Counted from the stretch's first letter, positions 1 through 6,174 are shown. The stretch: 7,627 nt of DNA from CAZMUN01 sp964569815 (GCA_964569815.1 CAZMUN010000049.1:1-7627); one strand, 5' to 3'. Notes: generated by a model from the letters alone, not told the origin. Program-made: numbers and translations.

Positions 1-2208
1 ATTTCTTATGAGGGCGGTGAAGACCGCGTTCTGGCACTGCCTTATGGTTAAATCGTTTTCCTCTATTTCCACAAAGCCTGCATGTGCCCTTTCAGGCCTT
101 ATGCACAGCTCTTTTTCAATGCCGTGCTCTGAATTCCATACATGCAGGGTTACATCATAATCCTTTATTCTGGCTTCCTCGCTTACCTTGACAGTAAAGT
201 AGAAGCGCTCTTCTTCCTCTCCTTCAATGAATGCTTTGTATTGCTCCATTTTGGCTGAGAGCTCGCCGCCTGCGCTGAAGTAAACTGTTTGCCCTTCTTC
301 GCTCAAGTTTTCAACTGTGAAGTAAATCCTTTCCTCTATGCCTTTTTCCACTTCAAAGCAGCCTGAAGCAACCCTTACCCTGAATTCCTTGTCTTCTTCA
401 AGGCCTTTGCAGTCCACTATGTCCAGGTCAACGGTTTCCTTGGTTGTTTCATGGCTTGTGACTGCAAACATGCTTACTTTTTGTTCTCCGAGGGCGCTGT
501 AAGGGCTTGGGTGCGTGTGCAGCTTTACATACTTTTCTTGGTTTGGCCCAAGGCTTATTTCTTTGTCTTCAAAGTATGGCAAGAGCATTTCGTTTTCTGC
601 CTGCAGCTCCACTTCCTTGAATTCGTCGCTGTTGTTTCTCGCCAAAACATTCAGGTATTCGCTTCCGCCGCGGCATACGTCTGTTGGGAATGCAACAAGC
701 TCTATTTCGGATTCGCCTGAAACCCTTACTCCTATATCAAGTTCCACGGTTTCCAAAGATGTTTCTGCAATAAAGGCCGCGGTATAGCTTTTTGATGAAG
801 CATTGTCTGTTTTAAGGGTAAGCGTAATATAAGTGTATTCTCCTCTGTTTAGGCAGATGTGGTCTTCTGCAAGCCTTGCTTCCAAATAGCCTGAGCTTGT
901 TTCTGTTTCAAAGCCAATGCACTGCCTTTCGCTTGAAGTGTTTTCAACCCTTACCCTTAATCCGATTGAGTCGGTCCTGTTTAGGTAAACATAGCTTTGG
1001 CTTGCCGAAACCCTGATTTTTTGGCCCTGCTGTGAATGGCCATTGTCATCATCTTCATCATCATCGTCTCCATCGCCATCGTCGTCATCCTGCTGCCCTG
1101 GCTTGTAAACCGAGACGTCAAAGCTTTCAAATGCTTCCTGCAAGTCGGGGTCTTCAACGCGCACTGTGACAGTGTTTGTGCCTGTTTCTCCTTGGTTTGG
1201 CGCAGAGCAGCCAATGTAGTGCTCGTTTCTCAAAAAGCAGTTGATTAAGCTGGAATCGGTTTGGTTAACTGCTTCAAACAAAAGCTCGTCTTTTTCGTTG
1301 TCCAAATCCTTTGCATAGTTCCATAAATCGAAAAGGTGGTAGCTCTCGTCTGAATCCATTTCAATGTTCTGTGTTGGAATCGGCCTAAAACTCGGCCTCT
1401 GGGGTTCGGGTTCGGGCTCTGGGCAACCCTCGTCTGTTATGCCGTCTCCATCGTTGTCTTTTCCGTCACAGATTTCCGGTGCGCCTGGATAGCTATCTGG
1501 ATCGTTGTCATCTATGTCAAGGATTGCAATTGTAACAAAATGTGTTTCTTCGTAGTAATCGCCGTAGCATTCGATTGCTTGGATTATTTCACCGCTTGAA
1601 TACCTGTCGTTGTCTTCGTCTTCAAAACAGGTTGTGTAAACAGGGCATCCTTCGTCTGTTATGCCGTCACAGTCGTTGTCTTTTCCGTCGCACTCTTCCA
1701 CTGCGCCCGGGTGGACGCTTGCATCAGTGTCGTCGCAGTCCTCATCGGCATTGTAGCCGTCGCCGTCGCTGTCGGGCTTTGGAAAGCAGTCTTCTGTCAA
1801 AAGGAAGAGCCTGTTGTATTCCCATGCAAGGCTTCCTGTGGGAAACCTTATGTAGCCGTCTTCAGGAAATTGGGCGAGCTCTTCTGCCGTGCCTTTAAAT
1901 AAATGCTCTTCTTCCAGGCTTTTTTGGCTGTCAAGGTATTGGATGTAAAGCTGGCCTGAGCCTCCTGCCGCCTCGTATCTTACTCCCTCTCCGGAATAAA
2001 CCGCTATGTCGATGTTTGAGTTCCAGTAAACGTAGTCGTCGTGGCTTTGGCCTTGGGCGTGCAGAACTGCTCCGCCGCGGCCCCATATTACTGCCTGGTC
2101 GCCGACACCCCAATCCTGGTTGTATACCTGGATTTCGTTGCATGCTGCTGTAGCATTAAAGGAAAAGAGAATTACTGCAATTGCAATAAGGGCTGTTTTT
2201 GCGTTCAT
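1..2208 (-). CDS. Large secreted surface protein with MopE-like metal-binding repeats (C-terminus cut by window edge)
   Basis: The frame stays open for 736 codons from ATG at 2208 to the left edge. The start is supported by GGCGGTGA four bases upstream, inside the end of the preceding gene. Residues 1-22 form a signal peptide (hydrophobic stretch 5-17, cleavage near ATA-A). Residues 23-136 are unrecognised. Two MopE-type motifs follow (about 146-189 and 196-262), with D.DGDGY, DCDD, PGA.E.CDG and DNDCDG..DEGCP elements that probably bind Ca2+ or another metal. A PEPEPE linker (264-269) leads to a cadherin/PKD-like domain (about 275-371), an Asp-rich stretch (374-388), and tandem beta-sandwich domains of roughly 100 residues from 397, with cysteines at 430, 452, 512, 600, 617, 702 and 725. 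Several N-X-S/T sequons fit archaeal glycosylation. A C-terminal anchor may lie beyond the edge. The exact role is unknown; adhesion or envelope structure is an inference. Confidence 0.9.
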   Translation of the reverse strand, partial: MNAKTALIAIAVILFSFNATAACNEIQVYNQDWGVGDQAVIWGRGGAVLHAQGQSHDDYVYWNSNIDIAVYSGEGVRYEAAGGSGQLYIQYLDSQKSLEEEHLFKGTAEELAQFPEDGYIRFPTGSLAWEYNRLFLLTEDCFPKPDSDGDGYNADEDCDDTDASVHPGAVEECDGKDNDCDGITDEGCPVYTTCFEDEDNDRYSSGEIIQAIECYGDYYEETHFVTIAILDIDDNDPDSYPGAPEICDGKDNDGDGITDEGCPEPEPEPQRPSFRPIPTQNIEMDSDESYHLFDLWNYAKDLDNEKDELLFEAVNQTDSSLINCFLRNEHYIGCSAPNQGETGTNTVTVRVEDPDLQEAFESFDVSVYKPGQQDDDDGDGDDDDEDDDNGHSQQGQKIRVSASQSYVYLNRTDSIGLRVRVENTSSERQCIGFETETSSGYLEARLAEDHICLNRGEYTYITLTLKTDNASSKSYTAAFIAETSLETVELDIGVRVSGESEIELVAFPTDVCRGGSEYLNVLARNNSDEFKEVELQAENEMLLPYFEDKEISLGPNQEKYVKLHTHPSPYSALGEQKVSMFAVTSHETTKETVDLDIVDCKGLEEDKEFRVRVASGCFEVEKGIEERIYFTVENLSEEGQTVYFSAGGELSAKMEQYKAFIEGEEEERFYFTVKVSEEARIKDYDVTLHVWNSEHGIEKELCIRPERAHAGFVEIEENDLTIRQCQNAVFTALIRN
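1045..1089 (-). repeat. Aspartate-rich linker coded by GAT/GAC triplet repeats
   Basis: Residues 374-388 of the surface protein are almost all Asp, with two Gly and one Glu. On the plus strand this is a run of atc/gtc triplets. It separates the cadherin/PKD-like domain from the tandem beta-sandwich repeats. It could act as a charged, extended spacer or a weak calcium binder. The triplet run is a likely site of slippage and length variation. Confidence 0.85.
1405..1775 (-). repeat. Two MopE-like Asp/Cys repeat units within the surface protein
   Basis: Two protein repeats lie in tandem, coding for residues 146-189 and about 194-263. Both end in CDGKDND.DGITDEGCP. The DNA for this shared end is nearly identical (1651-1690 against 1429-1468, about 35 of 40 bases), which points to a fairly recent duplication or to gene conversion. 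The second unit has Gly254 where the first has Cys180 in the DNDC motif, and it has a longer, less regular first half (DEDNDRY, then DIDDNDPDSYPG). The pattern matches the putative metal-binding motif of the MopE family (Pfam Cu-binding_MopE), recognised here by eye. Confidence 0.8.
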
Positions 2209-2771
2209 TGCTTCACCGCCACTCTTTTAAGGAACCTTGCAATGAATGCAATGAGGAGGATTGCGGCAACCAATGCCAAAACTGCGTTGATAAGGTTTTG
2301 TATTGTGAAAAGGCTTCCAGCCCAGCTGTAAAGGCCTGCAAACGAAGCAAGGCCTGTGATGTTTTCGATAGACGGAATTTGCGGAATTTCGTCCTGGCCG
2401 AGAATTGGCTGCCGGCCTTCCTTGAAGAGAATGTCAAGCTTTCTAAAGGCCTTGTCTTGGCCGAGCCTTACTTCCAGCGTTCCCTGGTAGTTCATTCCGC
2501 TGGTTTCAGGCTGCTGTGAAACTGAAAACGTTACCACTGTTTCTTGGGCTGCTTCAATACTGCCTTGCGAAGGCGTTATCTCTACCTCGAAGGGTGCGGA
2601 AAAGCTTACTTCAAAGCTTTGGTTAAAGGTTGAATCGTTTTCGATGATTATTGGAACGTTTTTTTGCCCTGTTTCCACTACAATGGTTGACGGCGCGCTG
2701 ACTTTTAAGGCTGAACAGTTTAAGCTAAGCAATAACGTGAATAAGGCTAAAGCTATAAGGCTTTTTTTCAT
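2205..2771 (-). CDS. Small exported membrane-anchored protein with an Ig-like beta-sandwich domain
   Basis: This 188-residue protein starts at ATG 2771, which is preceded by GGTGGG five bases upstream and begins MKKSLIALALF. A TTG six codons earlier (2789) would put the charged segment MFRWEK in front and would leave the GGTGGG inside the gene, so it is less likely. Residues 1-21 are a signal peptide with cleavage after CSA. Cys19 does not sit in a proper lipobox. Residues 22-118 alternate hydrophobic and polar residues like the Ig-fold domains of archaeal surface proteins. A Pro/Gly linker follows, then a membrane helix (about 161-178) and a basic tail (RFLKRVAVKQ), predicting outside-facing topology. 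NDS, NQS and NIT are possible glycosylation sites. Its stop overlaps the start of the large surface protein (ATGA), so the two are probably cotranslated and may work together. No specific function is recognised. Confidence 0.88.
   Translation of the reverse strand: MKKSLIALALFTLLLSLNCSALKVSAPSTIVVETGQKNVPIIIENDSTFNQSFEVSFSAPFEVEITPSQGSIEAAQETVVTFSVSQQPETSGMNYQGTLEVRLGQDKAFRKLDILFKEGRQPILGQDEIPQIPSIENITGLASFAGLYSWAGSLFTIQNLINAVLALVAAILLIAFIARFLKRVAVKQ
2213..2220 (-). promoter_or_regulatory. Ribosome binding site of the large surface protein
   Basis: GGCGGTGA on the minus strand ends four bases before ATG 2208 and lies within the last codons of the upstream gene. It matches the archaeal anti-Shine-Dalgarno and supports both the chosen start and translational coupling. 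Confidence 0.7.
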
Positions 2772-2826
2772 TTTTTCCCACCGAAACAAAAAACAAAGTT
2801 ATGCATTAACTTGTTCACTTTGCTTT

Positions 2827-2838
2827 GTTATATATAAC
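2827..2838 (-). promoter_or_regulatory. TATA box for the surface-protein pair
   Basis: The palindrome gttatatataac lies 56-67 bases upstream of the ATG at 2771. With archaeal spacing (about 25 bases from the TATA centre), transcription would start near 2806-2808. That leaves a leader of about 35 bases containing the GGTGGG ribosome site. Because the box is palindromic its direction is set by context; both flanking genes read on the minus strand. Confidence 0.55.
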
Positions 2839-2850
2839 TGCTGCTGGGAT

Positions 2851-2969
2851 GGTATAAAAAGCTATCGTTTAGGGCTGGGCAGCCGGCTTGTATAAGCAAG
2901 AGCTTATTTCGCTTCTTTCATTCTTTCAGCAAGCTGCTTGGCATCCTGTTAAAAGAGGCCCCTTTTTTT
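2851..2969 (+). ncRNA. Possible small plus-strand RNA between two minus-strand genes
   Basis: The sequence shows a TATA-like tataaaaag (2853-2861) on the plus strand. About 20 bases on come a dyad ggctg-gg-cagcc (2873-2884), a perfect six-base-pair hairpin ataagc-aaga-gcttat (2892-2907), a short stem agca/tgct near 2928-2938, and finally aaaag-aggccc-ctttt with a seven-T tract ending at 2969. This order resembles promoter, structured RNA, terminator. Both flanking genes are on the other strand, so this T-tract cannot end either of them. No known RNA family is recognised, and it could be chance structure in an untranslated spacer. Confidence 0.2.
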
Positions 2970-2970
2970 C

Positions 2971-3528
2971 CTATTTTAGCATTTGCTTCAAGAGGTCTGA
3001 TTTGGTTATTATTCCTGTTATTCGGCCTTTTTCCATTACCAGGACAGCGTTGCTGAAGTTAAGGAGCTGCCTTACCGCTGCTTCCGGCGTATTTGGCTGC
3101 ACTGTTGGCAGGGCCTCTTCCAAAAAGTCTTCGACTACGGCTTTTTCTGCGTCAAGGCCTGGCTCTGCATTCATTTGCCCTAGAATGCCTTTTTCGCTTA
3201 TTGAGCCCATAGGCTTTTCTTTTGAAAGAACCGGAACCTGGCTGAAGCCATGTTTTTCCAGGGCTTTTATGGCCTTTTTTAGGCTTTCTTTGGCTTCGAC
3301 TGAGGCAACAGGCTTTGTCATAATGTCTTTTGCCGTTTTCCCTTTTTTTGCATTTATCTGCGTCAAGCAGTCAAAAAGCCTTTTTGCTTTTGCATATGAT
3401 GGCTCTATGTTGCCTGCCTCGATTTTTGCTATAAGGCTTTGTGAAACGTTTGAAAGGCCTGCCAGCTGGCTTTGGGTCAGGCTGGTGGAAATTCTCCTGG
3501 CTTTTATTTCGCGAAGGTCTGGAAGCAT
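2971..3528 (-). CDS. HTH (Xre-type) transcriptional regulator with C-terminal CBS domain pair
   Basis: This 185-residue protein has the layout of the archaeal 'predicted transcriptional regulator with C-terminal CBS domains' group. Residues 5-56 are an Xre/Cro helix-turn-helix (LTQSQLAGLSNVSQSLIAKIEAG, with the recognition helix around 28-38). CBS1 spans about 64-118 (TAKDIMTKPVASV...QVPVL) and CBS2 about 128-184, ending GIITKSDLL. CBS pairs commonly bind AMP, ATP, SAM or related adenosyl ligands. It is divergent from metK across 130 bases, which suggests a regulator that reads SAM or adenylate level and acts on metK, itself, or both; that link is an inference. A TATA-like ttaaaaag (3551-3558) would give an almost leaderless start, while an alternative box near 3572-3581 would include a GGTG (3541-3544) 12 bases upstream of the ATG. 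The family call is firm; the target is unknown. Confidence 0.92.
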   Translation of the reverse strand: MLPDLREIKARRISTSLTQSQLAGLSNVSQSLIAKIEAGNIEPSYAKAKRLFDCLTQINAKKGKTAKDIMTKPVASVEAKESLKKAIKALEKHGFSQVPVLSKEKPMGSISEKGILGQMNAEPGLDAEKAVVEDFLEEALPTVQPNTPEAAVRQLLNFSNAVLVMEKGRITGIITKSDLLKQMLK

Positions 3529-3581
3529 GATGTTTTATTGCACCAAAACCCTTTTTAATGCTATTCTGATTGGAATATTTG

Positions 3582-3613
3582 AGGCATTTTGCAATTACTT
3601 AAAAGCATTGCCT
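3582..3613. promoter_or_regulatory. Candidate operator around the metK TATA-like box
   Basis: GCAAT (3591-3595) and ATTGC (3607-3611) form an inverted repeat with an 11-base spacer that contains acttaaaag (3597-3605), the best TATA-like element for metK. A further pair, AGGCA (3582-3586) and TGCCT (3609-3613), lies around it. A repressor bound here would block TBP. The divergent HTH-CBS gene is the obvious candidate binder. The arms are short, so chance cannot be excluded. Confidence 0.35.
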
Positions 3614-3645
3614 GCTTTTCTTATTTTACTGAAAAAACTTTTTTT

Positions 3646-3653
3646 GGAGTGGT
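3646..3653 (+). promoter_or_regulatory. Ribosome binding site of metK
   Basis: GGAGTGGT lies just upstream of two ATGs (3655 and 3659). Only ATG 3659 opens the MetK frame, and its spacing to GGAG (nine bases) is acceptable. This site decides the start. Confidence 0.65.
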
Positions 3654-3658
3654 AATGA

Positions 3659-4822
3659 ATGGGAAAAATAACTTATATAACATCTGAAAGCGTTACAGAG
3701 GGCCATCCTGACAAAATCTGTGACCAGATTTCCGACGGGGTCCTTGACGAGCTTTACAGGCAGGACCCTCAGTCCAGGGTTGCTGTTGAATGCTTAACCA
3801 CAACCGGCACAGTTCATGTTGCCGGTGAGGTCACAACCAAGGGCTATGTTGATGTCCAGAAGGTTGCCAGGAGCATTTTGAAGGAAATCGGGTACACTGA
3901 CCCGCGTTATGGCATTGACTGCGATGATGCAGGCGTTTGGGTTGCAATCCATGAGCAAAGCCCTGACATTTCCAAAGGCGTTTCCTCTGAAACAAGCGAG
4001 AGCAAGGAACAGGGTGCTGGCGACCAGGGAATGATGTATGGCTTTGCCTGCAACGAAACTCCTGAGCTAATGCCTTTGCCGATAATTTTGGCTCACAAGC
4101 TTGCCAAAAGGCTGTCTTATGTGAGAAACGAGGGAATTATTCCAAACCTTGGGCCTGATGGAAAATCCCAGGTTTCCTTCATGTATGAGGATGGAAAGCC
4201 AAAGAAGTTGACTGCTGTTGTTATAGCACAGCAGCACACTGAAGAGATCTCAGAGCAGGACTTGAAGGAGCAGATCCAAGAGCATGTCATTCAGCCGGTT
4301 TGCAAGGGCTTTTTGGAAGAGGATACCAGTATACACATAAACGCCACAGGCGCCTTTGTGATTGGAGGACCGGAGGGCGACACCGGGGTCACAGGCAGAA
4401 AAATAATTGTTGACACATATGGCGGCGTGGGAAGGCATGGCGGAGGCGCTTTCTCTGGAAAGGACCCTTCAAAGGTTGACAGGTCGGGAGCCTATGCTGC
4501 ACGGCATGTTGCAAAAAACATTGTGGCGGCCGGGCTTGCAGAAAAGTGCGAGGTTCAGTTGAGCTATTGCATTGGCGTTGCAGAGCCCACTTCAATAAAC
4601 GTGGACTGCTTTGGCACGAACAAGATTTCTGAGGAAAAGATTTCAGCGCTTGTTGCCAAGCATTTTGATTTGAGGCCAGAGGGCATTATAGATTCCTTGA
4701 AGTTGAGGCGCCCTATATACAAGAAGACTGCCGCATTCGGCCATTTTGGCAGGGATGACCCTGACTTCACTTGGGAGAAAACGGATAAGGCAGATTTGCT
4801 GAAGAAAGAAGCCGGCTTGTAA
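3659..4822 (+). CDS. metK: S-adenosylmethionine synthetase, bacterial type (methionine adenosyltransferase)
   Basis: This 387-residue enzyme makes SAM, PPi and Pi from methionine and ATP in the cytoplasm. The length is normal for bacterial MetK (E. coli about 384). Diagnostic motifs are SESVTEGHPDKICDQISD (10-27; catalytic His16, metal ligand Asp18), GAGDQG (119-124, signature 1), DTGVTGRKIIVDTYGG (241-256), GGGAFSGKD (261-269, signature 2) and DRSGAY (274-279). Archaea normally carry a divergent MAT, so this gene was probably acquired from bacteria, although AGG arginine codons look like the neighbours' use. The start is ATG 3659, nine bases after GGAG (3646-3649); the ATG at 3655 is in another frame and stops after nine codons. 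The upstream gene is a divergent HTH-CBS regulator. The 3' end overlaps the convergent GH32-like gene by 56 bases. All catalytic motifs are intact, so it should be active. Confidence 0.98.
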   Translation: MGKITYITSESVTEGHPDKICDQISDGVLDELYRQDPQSRVAVECLTTTGTVHVAGEVTTKGYVDVQKVARSILKEIGYTDPRYGIDCDDAGVWVAIHEQSPDISKGVSSETSESKEQGAGDQGMMYGFACNETPELMPLPIILAHKLAKRLSYVRNEGIIPNLGPDGKSQVSFMYEDGKPKKLTAVVIAQQHTEEISEQDLKEQIQEHVIQPVCKGFLEEDTSIHINATGAFVIGGPEGDTGVTGRKIIVDTYGGVGRHGGGAFSGKDPSKVDRSGAYAARHVAKNIVAAGLAEKCEVQLSYCIGVAEPTSINVDCFGTNKISEEKISALVAKHFDLRPEGIIDSLKLRRPIYKKTAAFGHFGRDDPDFTWEKTDKADLLKKEAGL

Positions 4823-6134
4823 GCGAGTCAGGCTCTTTCTTTTCTTCTATTTCTATTTTTTTTATGTTTTTTAGAGACCTTTCCATTGTGGTAGCGTAAA
4901 CAAAGTAATCGTTTACATATGCTTCCAAAAACCTTCCTTCCACAAAAATGTCTAAAACCATCCTGTCCTTTATCCTTGTCGGCACAACCCGCATTTCTTT
5001 AACTTGGTTGTTTATGTCGTATGCCCTTACCGATATGCCTTTGTTTGTTTTTGTAACGAAAACGCTTTTCCTGTAGTCCGGCTTTTTGGTTTTTATGTCA
5101 AAGGAAAAGCCTTTTTTTGAGGTGGTTTTTCTTAGCCAGCCGCGCTTGTTTTTTCTTGTCCCTATTTCGGCTGCGATGTTCTTTCCCTTTATTTTCTTGA
5201 AGTGTTTTTTGAGTTCTGGGTGCATTTTTAGGAACATTCTGTAGCCTTGTGTTTCAACGATTTTTGGCGGAGCCATATATGTTTCTTTTTTTCCAATGTT
5301 TCCGTCTCTAATCCAGTGGTAGAAGAGGTACTCTTTTCCGACTTTTGTGATTCTTTCAGCGTATGACTGGGATGGAGTCAAGGTATTGAATGCCAGCTCG
5401 CGGTACCTTCCTAAAAGGGCTTCGCTTGCAGCATACCTGACGTCTATTCCGACAATGTTTTCCCCGAAAAGCAGGAACCACTTGTTGTTTATTTTGTAGG
5501 CGTGCGGTGTCTCCAGTTCCCAGTATTTCCCTGGCGAGAACAGCGGCTTCATGGTTTCCCAGTTCACTAAATCTTCTGATTTGAGCAGGGCCACGCACCC
5601 GCTTGTTTCGTAGTTGCGTTTTTTGTCTTTGGCTGCAAGCAGGCAGTAGTATGTTTTGCCGACCTTGTGCACATTGGGGTCACGCCAGCAAAACTGGGGC
5701 AGGTGCTTTGGGTAGTATGTGTCCTTGGTTTGGTCTTTTGTTATAACCGGGGCCTTTCTTTCATCTTTCCATTTTTTTAGGTCAATGCTGGACGCCAGGC
5801 CAACTTGCTGTGTCGAATGCGGGTCGCTTTCATGCTTTTGCACTGCCGAGTAAAGCATCATGTAATGGTGGTTTTTTTTGAATACATCCATTGCCCATAG
5901 GCTTCCATTGTTCCATTTCTTTTTTTTGGCTTGGGGCTTCATAACGGTTCCAAGATACCTCCAAAAAAGCCCGTCTTTGGAAACTGCAAGCCCGTAAGCG
6001 TTTCCTGTCTCGCCTACAACCTCCTTTTTCTTTTTGTCTTTTTCAATAAAAATGCAGTATAGCTTTCCGTCCTTTTTTATGAGGTCAAAGTCTCCAAGCT
6101 TCTTGTTTGTTGGTGCAAAGTAGAGTGAGGGCAT
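4767..6134 (-). CDS. GH32-like beta-fructosidase-type propeller protein, apparently intracellular
   Basis: This 455-residue protein resembles family GH32 (levanase/invertase-type) enzymes, which hydrolyse beta-fructosides. Visible elements are LGDFDLIKKDGKLYCIF (13-29) in the place of the nucleophile motif NDPNG, with Asp15 or Asp17 as the likely nucleophile; WNNGSLWAMDVF (74-85); the stabiliser motif WRDP (150-153, Asp152); and WELETP (205-210) in place of WECPD, with Glu206 the likely acid/base. A C-terminal beta-sandwich (about 340-420) ends with VLDIFVEGRFLEAYVND, like the GH32 C-terminal domain. There is no signal peptide, and lysine clusters (34-37, 70-73) are prominent. A TATA box 21-29 bases upstream gives a leaderless start at 6134. 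The last 18 or so residues are coded antisense to the metK end and look like a non-conserved tail. A GH43-like or other propeller hydrolase is the alternative; substrate is uncertain. Confidence 0.72.
   Translation of the reverse strand: MPSLYFAPTNKKLGDFDLIKKDGKLYCIFIEKDKKKKEVVGETGNAYGLAVSKDGLFWRYLGTVMKPQAKKKKWNNGSLWAMDVFKKNHHYMMLYSAVQKHESDPHSTQQVGLASSIDLKKWKDERKAPVITKDQTKDTYYPKHLPQFCWRDPNVHKVGKTYYCLLAAKDKKRNYETSGCVALLKSEDLVNWETMKPLFSPGKYWELETPHAYKINNKWFLLFGENIVGIDVRYAASEALLGRYRELAFNTLTPSQSYAERITKVGKEYLFYHWIRDGNIGKKETYMAPPKIVETQGYRMFLKMHPELKKHFKKIKGKNIAAEIGTRKNKRGWLRKTTSKKGFSFDIKTKKPDYRKSVFVTKTNKGISVRAYDINNQVKEMRVVPTRIKDRMVLDIFVEGRFLEAYVNDYFVYATTMERSLKNIKKIEIEEKKEPDSLTSRLLSSANLPYPFSPK
4837..4872 (+). 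terminator. Pyrimidine/T-tract terminator of metK
   Basis: Beginning about 15 bases after the metK stop, the plus strand is almost pure pyrimidine and contains T8 (4856-4863) and T6 (4867-4872). This fits archaeal T-tract termination. On the minus strand the same bases code the Lys/Glu-rich end (NIKKIEIEEKKE) of the GH32-like protein, so terminator and coding sequence share this DNA. Confidence 0.5.
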
Positions 6135-6154
6135 CTAAAAGAAAAATATGAACT

Positions 6155-6163
6155 CTTATATAA
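6155..6163 (-). promoter_or_regulatory. TATA box of the GH32-like gene, leaderless
   Basis: The minus strand reads ttatataag, centred about 25 bases upstream of the ATG at 6134. With archaeal TATA-to-start spacing, transcription would begin at or within a base or two of the A of the start codon. No Shine-Dalgarno sequence precedes the ATG, in agreement with a leaderless mRNA. Confidence 0.6.
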
Positions 6164-6174
6164 CCCTTTTCCAT

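Noticed and set aside
451..787. Two overlapping plus-strand frames rich in Phe and aromatic residues
   Set aside because: Both are complements of the open surface-protein frame, overlap each other, and show no domain or promoter.
981..1214. Minus-strand frame with Met/Thr-rich repeats
   Set aside because: It reads the Asp triplet repeat in a shifted frame (ATG/ACG repeats) inside the surface gene, so the pattern is a by-product.
1405..1422. Short direct repeat ggttcgggttcggg, considered as an array or attachment site
   Set aside because: It codes PEPEPE, a common proline-glutamate linker between domains, and has no spacers or partner copy.
1542..1898. Arg/Cys-rich plus-strand open frame of 118 codons
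   Set aside because: It is the complement of the Asp/Gly-rich MopE repeats of the surface protein; its composition follows from that, and there is no ribosome site.
2772..2789. TTG start six codons upstream for the small membrane protein
   Set aside because: The ATG at 2771 has a GGTGGG five bases upstream and gives a standard MKK signal peptide; the TTG lacks a ribosome site.
2861..2970. Possible tRNA in the hairpin-rich spacer
   Set aside because: No T-arm GGTTC-type motif, no acceptor pairing and no anticodon arm could be laid out; only isolated hairpins are present.
2888..3655. Long plus-strand open frame of 255 codons opposite the HTH-CBS gene
   Set aside because: The minus strand encodes a clear HTH plus two CBS domains; the plus frame is Phe/Ser/Ala rich, has no family features, and arises because the opposite gene's codons avoid its stops.
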